This document shows positions 26,123 through 34,946 of a stretch of DNA of 64,000 nt, piece by piece; within the stretch, counting starts at the first letter, position 1; each line of letters starts with the position of its first letter. The position numbers and the translations under genes were made by a program. The stretch is taken from positions 62,001-126,000 of the forward strand of contig NZ_JABDHQ010000004.1 of assembly GCF_018709685.1 (NCBI RefSeq). Direction: 5' to 3'. The notes under the pieces are model-generated. The model worked only from the letters and a program-made list of their open reading frames with translations. It did not search any database and was not told the DNA's origin. Source of the DNA: Akkermansia muciniphila (lineage in GTDB: Bacteria > Verrucomicrobiota > Verrucomicrobiia > Verrucomicrobiales > Akkermansiaceae).

Positions 26123-26573
26123 AGAAATCCGCCAGCACCCTGGCGTACACCTCCTTCTTGAACTCCGGCAGCCACTCCAGCTTGAACTCGGCGGGAGCTA
26201 TCCACCTGTAAGCGCAAAATTCGCGGTGGTCCAGGCTGGGCTCCGGAGTGTCCGCATGCATCCGGCACAGGAAATACTCCTGTTCCTGTCCCACAAAAGG
26301 CTGCTGCCGCTTCTCCCGAACGTAATCCAGCACCTCCGGCGGATAATCGTAACGATACCCTCCCCGGGACTCTGCAATATCATACTGGGACGGCAGAAAC
26401 CCCACCTCCTCCCGTACTTCCCGCTTTACGGCCTCCAAGGCAGTTTCCCCCGGATCAATTCCCCCCTGCGGAAACTGCCAGGCCCCTTTCTGCCTGGACC
26501 GTTCACAAACCAGCAGTTTTCCGTCCTTCCGGACCATCAACCCCGCCACATTGGGACGATACAATCTTTCCAT
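26097..26573 (-). CDS. rppH: Nudix hydrolase, RNA pyrophosphohydrolase-like
   Basis: 158 residues with an RppH-like N-terminus (YRPNVAGLMV) and WQFPQGGIDPGET leading into the Nudix box (about residues 38-59, with REVREEVGF). RppH converts 5'-triphosphate RNA ends to monophosphate and so triggers decay; some relatives act on diadenosine polyphosphates. Length and the AWQFPQGG signature favour RppH, but substrate cannot be told from sequence. Convergent with meaB, overlapping its last 26 bases. Confidence 0.8.
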   Translation of the reverse strand: MERLYRPNVAGLMVRKDGKLLVCERSRQKGAWQFPQGGIDPGETALEAVKREVREEVGFLPSQYDIAESRGGYRYDYPPEVLDYVREKRQQPFVGQEQEYFLCRMHADTPEPSLDHREFCAYRWIAPAEFKLEWLPEFKKEVYARVLADFFNVRAQDR

Positions 26574-26909
26574 GGCTTCTTACCTAGCACAACTTCCCCG
26601 GCATTTCCAGCCATGTTCCTCCATCAATTTGCATGCAGGGATGTAAAAAGCCACGAATGCAGACACTTTATTCTCTCCTCCGAATGGCTCCGGGTGTAAA
26701 TCCCGACCCGTCAGGAGGATAAAACAAAAACTGCCCCGTGAATGGTGGCATTTCCTGTTATCCACCCGGAAAACTCTGGTAGTCAAATAGTAACATACTG
26801 CCATTTTCCGAACACTGCTCTTTGGCATCAAGTCTATTGCTCTCACAAAGTGTGAATCGGCTGACTCGCCGCTTTTTTACTTTTCACGTCCCGTTAACAA
26901 AATCCGATC
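26574..26909. other. Intergenic region upstream of the alkyl sulfatase
   Basis: 336 bases between the divergent rppH and alkyl sulfatase genes. It must hold both promoters, but no convincing -35/-10 pair was found. A short TCACA/TGTGA inverted repeat is present near 26840. No gene supported. Confidence 0.5.
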
Positions 26910-28898
26910 ATGAAAACAACAATGAATTATTTTCCGTCCATATTGCTGGCAATGCTTGTATGGGGAGGTCCGGGCGCCCATGGCGCAGAGGAGCCCAAAA
27001 AGGCGACAAGCCACACTATTGAATACAACAAGAACTTTCTCCGCACTCATGGCCTGGATGAACATGACCAACAGGACTTTCAGAATGCGGAAAAGGGATT
27101 TATAGCAACCCTCAAGGATCCGGAAATTAAAAACAAGGAAGGGAGGACGGTCTTTGACATCTCTTCCTTTGACTTTACCAAGGATAAACCGGCCCCTGAC
27201 ACGGTGAACCCGAGTTTATGGCGCGTCTCCCAGCTAAATGCCAAAAGCGGGCTGTTCAAGGTCATGGACGGCGTATATCAGATTCGCGGGTTCGATCTTT
27301 CGAACATGACTATTATTGAAGGGAAGGAAGGCCTCATTATCATTGATCCCCTCATTTCAAAAGAAACCGCAAAAGCGGGACTTGACCTCTACTATCAGGA
27401 AGTGGAGCAGCCGAAGGCAGGAAAACGCCCGGTCAAGGCAGTGGTATATTCGCACTCCCATGTGGATCACTTTGGAGGAGTCAAGGGAGTGGCCTCCGAG
27501 CAGGACGTCAAATCCGGTAAAACGCAGATACTGGCGCCGGAAGGATTCCTGAAAGAAGCCGTTTCCGAAAACGTTTATGCGGGCAACGCCATGGGGAGGC
27601 GCTCTACGTACATGTATGCGGCGCCCTTTAATAAAGGGCCGGAGGGTACCGTAGGCTCCGGCCTGGGAACCGCCAGCTCCAGCGGAACCGTTACAGTCAT
27701 TCCGCCCACTGATACCATCACCAAAACAGGTGAAACACGCACCATAGACGGAGTGGAAATGGAATTCATGATGGCTCCCGGGACGGAAGCTCCCTCTGAA
27801 ATGCTGATGTACCTCCCTCAATTCAAGGCGCTTTGCAGCGCAGAGGACGCTACCCATACCATGCATAACCTTTACACTCTGAGAGGAGCCAAGGTGCGGG
27901 ACGCAAGCAACTGGTGGAAGGCGCTTGATGAAGCCATTCAGCGTTACGGAGACAAAACGGAGGTTTTGTTTGCGCAGCACCACTGGCCCAGATGGGGAAA
28001 AGAAAACATCAACCAGTTCCTGGCGAAGGAACGCAACGGCTACAAATACATGCACGACCAGACGTTGAACCTGATTAACAAAGGATACACGCCTGTGGAA
28101 ATTGCGGAAATGATCAAGCTGCCGCCGGAAATAGACAAGCAATGGTACTTCCGGGGCTATTACGGCACGCTGAACCACAATGCCAAAGCCATTTATCAAC
28201 GGTACATGGGCTGGTATGACGGCAACCCGGCAAACCTGTATGCCCTGCCGCCCGTGGAAGCGGCCAGGCGCTATGTGGAACTGGCTGGAGGAGCCGACAA
28301 GATGATAGACAACGCCCAAAAGGCCTTTGACAAGGGAGACTACCGCTGGACGGCCGAGGTGTTAAAGCACGTGGTTTTTGCCGATCCACAAAACAGCAAA
28401 GCAAGAAATCTGGCGGCGGACGCTCTTGAACAGCTTGGCTACCAGGCTGAATCGGGGCCCTGGCGCAATGAATTTCTCGTGGGAGCCTACGAACTGAGAA
28501 ATGGACTGCTTAAAAATCCCCTGGACCTGGTATCGACGGACATTCTGTCCAACCTGACGCCGGAAATGCTGTTTGACTACATGGGCATCAGCATGAACAG
28601 CGAGAAATCCAAAGGGAAGAAGCTGGCGTTTAACTGGATAGATCAAAACGGAAAACCATACGGCTTCTGGATTGAAGACGAAGTATTGATGTACCGCGAA
28701 GGAAAACCGATGGAGCATCCTGACGCAGTAATCACCGGAGACAAGCTCAACTTCACCCTCGTTGCCATGCAGGCCGTGCCCTTGAAGGACGCTCTGGACA
28801 AAGGCATGATCAAGATCGAAGGCAATGCGGACAAGTTCCAAGAGCTGATCGGATGCATGGACAAGTTCAATGGGAACTTCAACATCATAGAACCCTGA
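26910..28898 (+). CDS. Secreted SdsA-type alkyl sulfatase (metallo-beta-lactamase fold)
   Basis: 662 residues with a signal peptide (about 1-25). The catalytic MBL domain has the zinc motif H182-S-H184-V-D186-H187. Further SdsA signatures are PGTEAPSEM, AEDATHTMHNLYTLRGA and FAQHHWPRWG. Then come the dimerisation helices (IYQRYMGWYDGNPANL) and a C-terminal SCP2-like domain (from about residue 535) that binds the alkyl chain. Family members hydrolyse primary alkyl sulfates such as SDS to alcohol and sulfate. Export to the periplasm or outside is predicted. The natural substrate in this host is unknown; sulfated lipids or detergents are possible, whereas mucin glycan sulfates usually need a different sulfatase fold. 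Confidence 0.9.
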   Translation: MKTTMNYFPSILLAMLVWGGPGAHGAEEPKKATSHTIEYNKNFLRTHGLDEHDQQDFQNAEKGFIATLKDPEIKNKEGRTVFDISSFDFTKDKPAPDTVNPSLWRVSQLNAKSGLFKVMDGVYQIRGFDLSNMTIIEGKEGLIIIDPLISKETAKAGLDLYYQEVEQPKAGKRPVKAVVYSHSHVDHFGGVKGVASEQDVKSGKTQILAPEGFLKEAVSENVYAGNAMGRRSTYMYAAPFNKGPEGTVGSGLGTASSSGTVTVIPPTDTITKTGETRTIDGVEMEFMMAPGTEAPSEMLMYLPQFKALCSAEDATHTMHNLYTLRGAKVRDASNWWKALDEAIQRYGDKTEVLFAQHHWPRWGKENINQFLAKERNGYKYMHDQTLNLINKGYTPVEIAEMIKLPPEIDKQWYFRGYYGTLNHNAKAIYQRYMGWYDGNPANLYALPPVEAARRYVELAGGADKMIDNAQKAFDKGDYRWTAEVLKHVVFADPQNSKARNLAADALEQLGYQAESGPWRNEFLVGAYELRNGLLKNPLDLVSTDILSNLTPEMLFDYMGISMNSEKSKGKKLAFNWIDQNGKPYGFWIEDEVLMYREGKPMEHPDAVITGDKLNFTLVAMQAVPLKDALDKGMIKIEGNADKFQELIGCMDKFNGNFNIIEP

Positions 28899-28924
28899 CC
28901 TTCCATTGTTATTCTAATGAAACC

Positions 28925-28958
28925 GCTTTTCCCGGCACTCGGGAAAAGCTGTTTCTTC
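28925..28958 (+). terminator. Intrinsic terminator of the alkyl sulfatase gene
   Basis: A perfect 10-bp stem GCTTTTCCCG/CGGGAAAAGC with a 5-base loop, followed by TGTTTCTTC, 26 bases past the stop. Confidence 0.75.
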
Positions 28959-29421
28959 AGCGTATGTTTCAATACAACATGAAACAAGCTCATCCCCATT
29001 TTGGCGTTAGCTAATCATGATTGTAGCTTTATTAAAATATACTCCAATCGTTACCTCTATTCTACTATTGCTTTTTAAGCACATCACTTTGACTATTGTG
29101 AGATAATTTTACTCAAAAAATTCATTAAAGAATGTTCTTTCTATATTGTTTAATCCTAATTTTGAAAAAAGGGTACGTTAACATAATGACATTCTCTTTT
29201 TTTTAAAATCCAATTAGCTTTTTCCATAATAGTTTCCTTTACGGAGGAATCAGCTTTCCATTTGTCTCAATCAACAATATTTTCTACTTCAGGACCAAAA
29301 ATTCCGCTTTGTAAGAACGGAATAATATTCCCTCTCATCTTAATGAAACTTGATCGATTTTATAATAAAAATCTAACTCGGTTAGCATCTGGAAAAAGAA
29401 GGAAATAAATAGAATTTTAAA
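28959..29421. other. AT-rich intergenic region
   Basis: A strikingly AT-rich stretch between the alkyl sulfatase terminator and the HNH gene. The only coding candidate is a 29-codon frame at 29017-29106 on the + strand. The base composition matches the HNH gene and not the rest of the window, suggesting one imported segment. Confidence 0.5.
29017..29106 (+). CDS. Possible 29-residue hydrophobic peptide
   Basis: ATG to TAA encodes a peptide with one hydrophobic segment (IVTSILLLLF) and a short basic end, the shape of small membrane peptides such as type I toxins. No ribosome binding site is visible, and the AT-rich surroundings make random frames common. Treat as a candidate only. Confidence 0.15.
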   Translation: MIVALLKYTPIVTSILLLLFKHITLTIVR

Positions 29422-30030
29422 TTATTGCAATCGAATAATTGATGTAAAATCTTCTTTTTTAAGCCACGGCCTTTTCTTATGCACCATACTATGACAGTTT
29501 GAACATAACATCACAATATCTTCAATTTTCGTTGTATCTCCTTCCTGTAATTCAGATACAGGTTTAATATGATGTGCTTCTATAAAATTTTTACCCAAAT
29601 TCCCATACATTTTTTCAAAATCGAAACCACAGATTTCACAAAAAAGACGACCATGTTTCTGTTTAAAAAAAAGTTTAGCCTTGTTTACAAGAATCTGATT
29701 ACGTTCTCGAATAACATGCTGAACTAATTTAGGTTTCCCCTCTGAAAAATCAGCATCATTTTGGGTTAAATCAATAGAATCTTTTGAATAAACGAAGTTT
29801 CTCAATCCCCAATGTCCTGACCCAATTCCATCAACACTATAAAAATAATCAGGGTTAGTTTTTATATATGCTTCAGAATCACTTGAATATTGTTCTAACG
29901 TCCTTCTAATACTCGATTCCTTGCATTCTCTTTCACCCAAATCATTAATCATTTGGTAAATATCTTTTAAATAAGCATGTCCTCCTAATACTTGAAGAGC
30001 ATGCCGTATTGCCAATTCCCATGTTAACAT
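29422..30030 (-). CDS. HNH endonuclease with N-terminal HARE-HTH-like domain
   Basis: 202 residues. The N-terminal 80 residues (TWELAIRHALQVLGGHAYLKDIY, then SSIRRTLEQY and GHWGLR) resemble the HARE-HTH winged helix found in restriction and chromatin proteins. The C-terminal HNH nuclease has zinc cysteines C131, C134, C176 and C179, the catalytic His pair H153-H154 in EAHHIKPVSE, and CSNCHSMVH. It probably cuts DNA, perhaps modified DNA as in McrA-type enzymes. No methyltransferase gene is nearby, which fits a modification-dependent enzyme. It is much more AT-rich than its neighbours, a sign of horizontal transfer. A TATAAT-like sequence lies directly against the start codon. Confidence 0.75.
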   Translation of the reverse strand: MLTWELAIRHALQVLGGHAYLKDIYQMINDLGERECKESSIRRTLEQYSSDSEAYIKTNPDYFYSVDGIGSGHWGLRNFVYSKDSIDLTQNDADFSEGKPKLVQHVIRERNQILVNKAKLFFKQKHGRLFCEICGFDFEKMYGNLGKNFIEAHHIKPVSELQEGDTTKIEDIVMLCSNCHSMVHKKRPWLKKEDFTSIIRLQ

Positions 30031-30223
30031 ATTATAAAAGCATAATTTAAAATAAAAGGTCCATAAATTAATATTACTTGAGAGTTCACGAAAAAGAAAG
30101 AAAGAAATTGCTAAAAAGAATTACTACTTTCAAGATTGTGTGATAGAGACAAATCCGCCTGATCCCGAGTATCCCCACGAATTTTCCTTCACATAGGGTT
30201 ATGCTTGATATTAAATAGGAGTC

Positions 30224-30745
30224 ATGAAGCGATTTTTCCTTCCCGTTTTAGCACTGTGCGTTTGCGCAACTGCTCCCCTTTCTGCCCAGTCCAAGACGGG
30301 GGCTCCTACTCAATCTACGGATGATTACAACCAGAGCCAGTTCTGGATCGGCAACTTTCCGGAGGGGCAGTTTGTGGTGCATCTCAGCCGGATTGTAGCG
30401 GTGGCCCAGCACAAGTATATTCTGGACAACGCTTGCATGGTGTATGAAGTGACGTTGATTACCTTGGGGAATACGCCCACCAAGTTTTATTACCTGGAGA
30501 CGCTGGGACAGAATTCCGGAATCAATGCCATCAAGAATGTGACTGACCGGGCGAAGGAGCTCGGTTCCGGCGCCGTCAACAGGGCGACGGGAGGAAGCAT
30601 TGATCCGGATACCACCGTCGCGAAAGCTTACCCGAATACGAATACCGTCGAGTTCCGCGTGTCTTCCCTGGAACAGCTCAACAAGATGTACGCTTCCCTG
30701 CTTAAGGCGTGGCAGGACGGGAAAGGGAGGACGTTCAAGCCCTGA
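30224..30745 (+). CDS. Secreted hypothetical protein
   Basis: 173 residues, not recognised. There is a clear signal peptide (MKRFFLPVLALCVCATAPLSA, cleaved before QSK). The mature part is about 150 residues of mixed alpha/beta with no catalytic motif I know. It contains FWIGNFPEGQFVVHLSRIVAVAQHKY and a Lys/Leu-rich C-terminal helix. AGGAG lies 3 bases before the ATG, unusually close. It is a single gene between the AT-rich HNH patch and ruvC, in ordinary host base composition. Confidence 0.65.
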   Translation: MKRFFLPVLALCVCATAPLSAQSKTGAPTQSTDDYNQSQFWIGNFPEGQFVVHLSRIVAVAQHKYILDNACMVYEVTLITLGNTPTKFYYLETLGQNSGINAIKNVTDRAKELGSGAVNRATGGSIDPDTTVAKAYPNTNTVEFRVSSLEQLNKMYASLLKAWQDGKGRTFKP

Positions 30746-30755
30746 GGGGTTGAAT

Positions 30756-30839
30756 CAGTGATGAGAGAGTAGAGATGAGAGTTTAGTGAAAAAATTCGGA
30801 CTTGCGGTCCGCGAATTGAAATCTAATCACTCATCACTG
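30756..30839. repeat. Nested inverted repeat filling the gap before ruvC
   Basis: Outer arms CAGTGATGAG (30756-30765) and CTCATCACTG (30830-30839) are a perfect 10-bp inverted repeat. A second hairpin sits inside (AATTCG/CGAATT around 30793-30817). The element occupies nearly the whole gap between convergent genes. It may be a REP- or MITE-like element or a two-way terminator. Confidence 0.5.
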
Positions 30840-31343
30840 CTAAATGTATTTTCTCTCAATCATGTGGGCCTTCAAGGGGTCCGCAGAGTAGAGGTGGGTT
30901 AGGCCGATTGCCAGGGCATCCGCAGCATCGGATTCCGGCGTTTCCCGGAGTTCCAGCAAAGCCCGCACCATGAAGGCGACCTGTGCTTTTTGAGCGGCCC
31001 CCCTCCCTACGACGGAGAGTTTCACGCTTTTAGGGGAGTATTCCATGATGCGCAGTCCGGCTTCCGCCGCGGCAATGACCACGGCCGCCTTGGCCGCTCC
31101 CATGGTGATGGCCGTCTGGTGGGACTGGACGTAGATGATGCGTTCCACCGCCATTTCATCCGGCTCCCATTTGTCAATGAGGTTGCCCAGATGCTGTTTG
31201 ATGGCGAGCAGGCAACCTGATTGCGACACGCTGCGGGGAATGGAGAGCGTGCCGTAGTCCAGCGCGCATGCCCGGCGATGGTCGCCCTCCACCACGGCAT
31301 AACCCGTGTTGCGGATGGCCGGGTCTATGGCAAGGATGCGCAT
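30840..31343 (-). CDS. ruvC: Crossover junction endodeoxyribonuclease RuvC
   Basis: A 167-residue Holliday-junction resolvase of the RNase H fold. The four acidic catalytic residues are visible: D7 (AIDPA), E67 (VERI), D139 and D142 (ESDAADALAIGLTH). The segment SPKSVKLSVVGRGAAQKAQV matches the family DNA-binding loop. It resolves branched recombination intermediates with RuvAB. Next upstream on the same strand is a DEAD-box helicase, 45 bases away; ruvA and ruvB are not in this window. Confidence 0.93.
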   Translation of the reverse strand: MRILAIDPAIRNTGYAVVEGDHRRACALDYGTLSIPRSVSQSGCLLAIKQHLGNLIDKWEPDEMAVERIIYVQSHQTAITMGAAKAAVVIAAAEAGLRIMEYSPKSVKLSVVGRGAAQKAQVAFMVRALLELRETPESDAADALAIGLTHLYSADPLKAHMIERKYI

Positions 31344-31388
31344 GGGATGATTGTCGTTCCCGCAGAGAGGACCTTGTCCGCCCTCCCT

Positions 31389-32591
31389 TTAGCGTCTGCG
31401 GCGTTTGGGGCTCGCGTGCTTGACTTTGCGGACGGATTTGACGGGCTCGTCTTCCAGAAGGGCGGTGTACGTGTAGTCGAAGCCGTCCAGCTTTTTGCGT
31501 TCAATGGGCTTCCCGATGAAGTTTTCCACAGCCGTGGCGAAGTCCACTTCATCCGCCGTCATGATGGTGAAGGCGTCCCCCGTGGCTTCGGCGCGGCCGG
31601 TACGGCCGATGCGGTGCACGTAGTCTTCCGCATTTTCCGGAACACGGTAGTTGATGACATGGGTCACGCCGCTGATGTCAATGCCGCGCGCCGCCACATC
31701 CGTAGCCACCAGAATGTCATATTTGCCGCCCTTGAAGCCTTTGAGGGCTTCCATGCGTTCCTTCTGGGGAATGTCGGAGTGCATGACAGCCACTTCCCCG
31801 CGGTAGCCGTTGGTTTTCAGCATGCCGCATACGGAGTCCGCTTCCTTGCGGGTGCGGGTGAAGATCATGACGGAATGGAAGTCCGTTCCCTTGAGAAGGC
31901 CCAGCAGCAGTTCGTCCCGCTGGTCCAGGGCCACCGGATAAATGGCGTGGTTGATGGTGGCGGCCACTTCCCGGCGTGCGATGGCCACTTCCGCCGGGTC
32001 CGTGAGGCACCATTTGGCAAATCCGGCGATGACCGGAGGCATGGTGGCGGAGAAGAAGAGGGTCTGCCTGCCCTCCCACGGGCAGAGGTTGATGATTTTA
32101 CGGACAATGGGGAGGAAGCCCATGTCCAGCATGCGGTCCACTTCATCCAGCACCAGGGCCTTGACTTCTCCGAAGCGCATGGTGCCGCGGTAGAAGTGGT
32201 CCACCAGGCGCCCGGGGGTAGCCACCACAATGTCCGCCCCGTTTTTCAGGTCTTCCGTCTGCTTGCCGTAGCCCACGCCGCCGTACAGCAGGGCCACTTT
32301 CAGGCCGGTGTATTCACCGTATTCGGCAAAGGCTTCCGCCACCTGGTCCGCCAGTTCGCGGGTAGGTTCCAGCACCAGAATCTGGGGCTGGCCCATGGGC
32401 TTCAGCTTGGTCAGCAGGGGGAGCGCAAAGGCTGCGGTTTTTCCCGTTCCCGTCTGGGAGGCCCCAATGAGGTCCCGGCCTTCCAGAATGATGGGGATGG
32501 CCTGCTCCTGAATGGGGGTGGGATGTTCATAACCGCATTTCTCCACCGCCTTCAAGACGGGTTCCGATAAACCTAATTCTGAAAATAACAT
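31389..32591 (-). CDS. DEAD-box RNA helicase (RhlE-like) with DEVD motif
   Basis: 400 residues with both RecA-like domains. Q motif (PTPIQEQAIP), motif I (ASQTGTGKT), Ia (PTRELADQ), motif II written DEVD instead of DEAD (VLDEVDRMLDMGF), motif III (SAT), motif V (ATDVAARGIDI) and motif VI (HRIGRTGRAEATG) are all in order. It ends in a short basic tail (KVKHASPKRRRR), as in RhlE/SrmB-type enzymes active in ribosome assembly or RNA decay. DEVD is a tolerated change, so ATPase activity is expected. The precise orthologue cannot be assigned. Confidence 0.9.
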   Translation of the reverse strand: MLFSELGLSEPVLKAVEKCGYEHPTPIQEQAIPIILEGRDLIGASQTGTGKTAAFALPLLTKLKPMGQPQILVLEPTRELADQVAEAFAEYGEYTGLKVALLYGGVGYGKQTEDLKNGADIVVATPGRLVDHFYRGTMRFGEVKALVLDEVDRMLDMGFLPIVRKIINLCPWEGRQTLFFSATMPPVIAGFAKWCLTDPAEVAIARREVAATINHAIYPVALDQRDELLLGLLKGTDFHSVMIFTRTRKEADSVCGMLKTNGYRGEVAVMHSDIPQKERMEALKGFKGGKYDILVATDVAARGIDISGVTHVINYRVPENAEDYVHRIGRTGRAEATGDAFTIMTADEVDFATAVENFIGKPIERKKLDGFDYTYTALLEDEPVKSVRKVKHASPKRRRR

Positions 32592-32653
32592 TGATCTTGT
32601 ATGCTTGCTAAAAATAAAGCACGGCCACCGCGCAACGGGCGCAGAAGCCGTGG

Positions 32654-33283
32654 TCAGGAGATGAACGGATTGGTCAGCAGTTCATTCTTCACGGTGGTGT
32701 ACGGGCCGTGCCCCGGGAAAATCCTGGTGGTGGCGGGCTGGTTGAGCACTTTTGTTTCAATGCCCTGCTTCAGCAGCCGCAGGTTTCCGCCCGGAAGGTC
32801 CGTGCGCCCGATGGAACCGGCAAAGATGACGTCCCCCGCGAACATGATTCCTTCATCCGGGAGGTCGTAAACGATGCTGTCCGGAGAATGCCCCGGCACC
32901 TGGTGCAGATGCCACAGCAGGCCGCCCCAGTCCGCCGTGTGAATGTTCTGCGTAAGCACTTCATCCACCACAAACGGCTGAACGTTGAGGGGAAGCCCCC
33001 ATGCGTCCCGCGCCATTTTTTCCAGCGTCAGGTCTTCACTGTAAGGCTGTCCGGCATGAATGCGGCAGCCGAAGATCTGGCGCATGCGGCAGGCGTCCTC
33101 CACATGGTCAAAGTGCTGGTGGGTGATGAGCAGATCCGTAATGATGATATCGGGTTTCTTGGAGTATATCCAGTCCGCGAAGCCGGACGGAGCGTCCACC
33201 GCCACGTAAGTGTTATCCTTCGTCTTGAAGAGATAACCATTACAGGAAGCTACTCCACCCGTATAAACGCGAATCCGATCCAT
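32654..33283 (-). CDS. MBL-fold metallohydrolase (glyoxalase II-like)
   Basis: 209 residues from the ATG at 33283 (MDRIRVYTGG); an in-frame ATG at 33355 adds 24 residues that do not look like this fold. Zinc motif THQHFDH, then HxPGHSPDSIVYDLP, FAGDVIFAGSIGRTDLPGGN and FPGHGPYT are all typical of the hydroxyacylglutathione hydrolase-like branch. The substrate is likely a thioester or similar small molecule; it cannot be fixed from sequence. It lies between the helicase gene and pyrC on the same strand. Confidence 0.85.
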   Translation of the reverse strand: MDRIRVYTGGVASCNGYLFKTKDNTYVAVDAPSGFADWIYSKKPDIIITDLLITHQHFDHVEDACRMRQIFGCRIHAGQPYSEDLTLEKMARDAWGLPLNVQPFVVDEVLTQNIHTADWGGLLWHLHQVPGHSPDSIVYDLPDEGIMFAGDVIFAGSIGRTDLPGGNLRLLKQGIETKVLNQPATTRIFPGHGPYTTVKNELLTNPFIS

Positions 33284-33374
33284 GAGCAGGGATTGTAGCC
33301 GGATCGTCCGGAATATCCAGTATAAAGACGGTTTCCTGAAAATGCGTTCTGTCATCTTCCGCCGGAAGAGCCCG

Positions 33375-34415
33375 TTACATCAGGCTCCAGGGAATGACGT
33401 CTCCGGCATCCATCGGCACCACTTTCTGGCCGTGCCCTTCATAGGCGTCCGGCACCAGCATTTCCTTCCGTTGCAGGCGCACCGTTTTGGCGGGCGGCGT
33501 CAGTCCGTACACGGCGCAGGCATGGCCGGAAACGAACCCCTGAAGCTTGTCCAGGGCATCATGCTTTTCAAAGAGGGCCGCCAGTTGCGGCAAAGCAATG
33601 GGGGCGGTGAACACGCCGGCGGCGCAGCCGCACGCTTCCTTGGCATGGATGGGATGGGGGGCGGAGTCACTGCCGAACATGAGGCGCGGGTGCCCGGAGA
33701 GAGCCGCTTTCAGCAGGGCTTCCCGGTCTTCCGGCCTTTTGGCGATGGGCTTGCAGAAGAGATGGGGGCGGAGCATGCCCCCGGCCACATCGTCCAGCGT
33801 GATGAGCAGGTGCTGGAGGGTTACCGTGGCCGTCAGGTTTTCAAATTCATCCAGCAACTGCACGGCGGACGCGGTGGTGATGTGCTCCATGCAGATGGTC
33901 AGCCTGGGGAAGCGCGCGGCTAGGTCCCGGTAAACGTCCAGGAATTCGGCTTCCCGGTCCATCACGAATCCGTGGCTTTCACCGTGCACCAGCAGCGGAA
34001 TGCCCATTTCCTGCATGATGGACATGGTGGCTTCCGCATCCTTCATGGCCTTCACGCCTCCATCACTGTTCGTGGTGGCTCCCGCCGGGTACAGCTTGAT
34101 GCCGAAGACCAGTTCCCTGAGCCGGGCCAGCTCCCCTTCCGTGTAGGAGCGGAAGAAGGCCGTCATGTACGGCTGGAAGGCGTCGCCTCCGCACGCGTCT
34201 ACCACACGCCGGCGGTAGGCCTGCACCGCATCCGCGTCCGCCACGGGGGGAACCAGGTTGGGCATGATGACCGCCCCGGCAAAGGAGGCGGAACTCAGGG
34301 GGGCGACCAGTTTCAGCATGTCGCCGTCCCTCAGGTGAAGGTGCATGTCCAGCGGGGAGTGCAGTTCCAAAATCATGCGGGCATCATGCAGGAAGGGACT
34401 TGTGAAATCAAGCAT
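33375..34415 (-). CDS. pyrC: Dihydroorotase (PyrC type)
   Basis: 346 residues from the ATG at 34415, about the size of E. coli PyrC; a later ATG at 34376 would still keep the active site. It carries the metal motif [12 protein letters not shown], the carbamylated-lysine region [18 protein letters not shown], and LVHGES, EHITT and FGSDSAPHP. It catalyses the ring closure of carbamoyl aspartate to dihydroorotate in pyrimidine synthesis. The frame extends 48 codons further upstream, but that part has no family similarity. Confidence 0.93.
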   Translation of the reverse strand: MLDFTSPFLHDARMILELHSPLDMHLHLRDGDMLKLVAPLSSASFAGAVIMPNLVPPVADADAVQAYRRRVVDACGGDAFQPYMTAFFRSYTEGELARLRELVFGIKLYPAGATTNSDGGVKAMKDAEATMSIMQEMGIPLLVHGESHGFVMDREAEFLDVYRDLAARFPRLTICMEHITTASAVQLLDEFENLTATVTLQHLLITLDDVAGGMLRPHLFCKPIAKRPEDREALLKAALSGHPRLMFGSDSAPHPIHAKEACGCAAGVFTAPIALPQLAALFEKHDALDKLQGFVSGHACAVYGLTPPAKTVRLQRKEMLVPDAYEGHGQKVVPMDAGDVIPWSLM

Positions 34416-34828
34416 GGTCCCCTGCTCCGCGGGAAGGAGTGATTTTTCCGAAAGGAAAAGAAAGGAGCATTTCACGCGAAGACCGGGAAACCGGGCACGC
34501 CCGGTTGGACGGAAAGCAAAGCTTGAAGCCCGCGGGGTGAGTGAATCTGAAAGAGGCACAAATCAAACCTCCGCTCCCATCTGGATGCCTTTTGTTCAAA
34601 CCGCGGGGTATTGTCCCCTCCCCGTGATTCCTGATGGCCGTGCTGCCGGGAGCAAGGACTCCTTGCCCCTTACAAATTCCTGACCGTAATGAGAGAGTAA
34701 ACATGTCCTCTACATGCCGTGGATTGTTTTTCATGTGAAGATCGGGAAGGCCTTCACTCCCAGACGGACGCGCTCTGGGAAAAAATGGAGGAACGGACAA
34801 ATTCCGGTGAACGGGATAGCCCCGGGCA
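34416..34828. other. Intergenic region between pyrC and the tRNA-Asp terminator
   Basis: About 410 bases with no supported gene or RNA. Long antisense-looking frames here continue through the MarR/RND genes and are shadows. It presumably contains the pyrC promoter. Confidence 0.4.
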
Positions 34829-34829
34829 C

Positions 34830-34852
34830 AAAAAAGCCGCCCGGAGGCGGCT
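34830..34852 (-). terminator. Intrinsic terminator of tRNA-Asp
   Basis: On the minus strand, AGCCGCC/GGCGGCT with loop TCCG is followed by a run of T. It lies 16 bases past the tRNA 3' end. Confidence 0.85.
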
Positions 34853-34868
34853 ATTCTCTTGAACAAGG

Positions 34869-34946
34869 TGGCGAAGCGGACGGGGCTCGAACCCGCGACC
34901 TCCAGCGTGACAGGCTGGCGCTCTAACCGAACTGAGCTACCGCTCC
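34869..34946 (-). tRNA. tRNA-Asp (anticodon GTC), CCA encoded
   Basis: It folds as a cloverleaf on the minus strand. The acceptor GGAGCGG pairs with CCGCTTC, the anticodon stem CCAGC/GCTGG has loop CTGTCAC (anticodon GTC), and the T loop is TTCGAGC. Discriminator G and CCA are encoded (34872-34869). Confidence 0.95.

Noticed and set aside
26690-26725. Resemblance to the first segment of an FMN riboswitch (GGGTG...AATCCCGACC)
   Set aside because: The second conserved half (GGTG-AATTCC) and the closing stem are missing, and no riboflavin gene follows.
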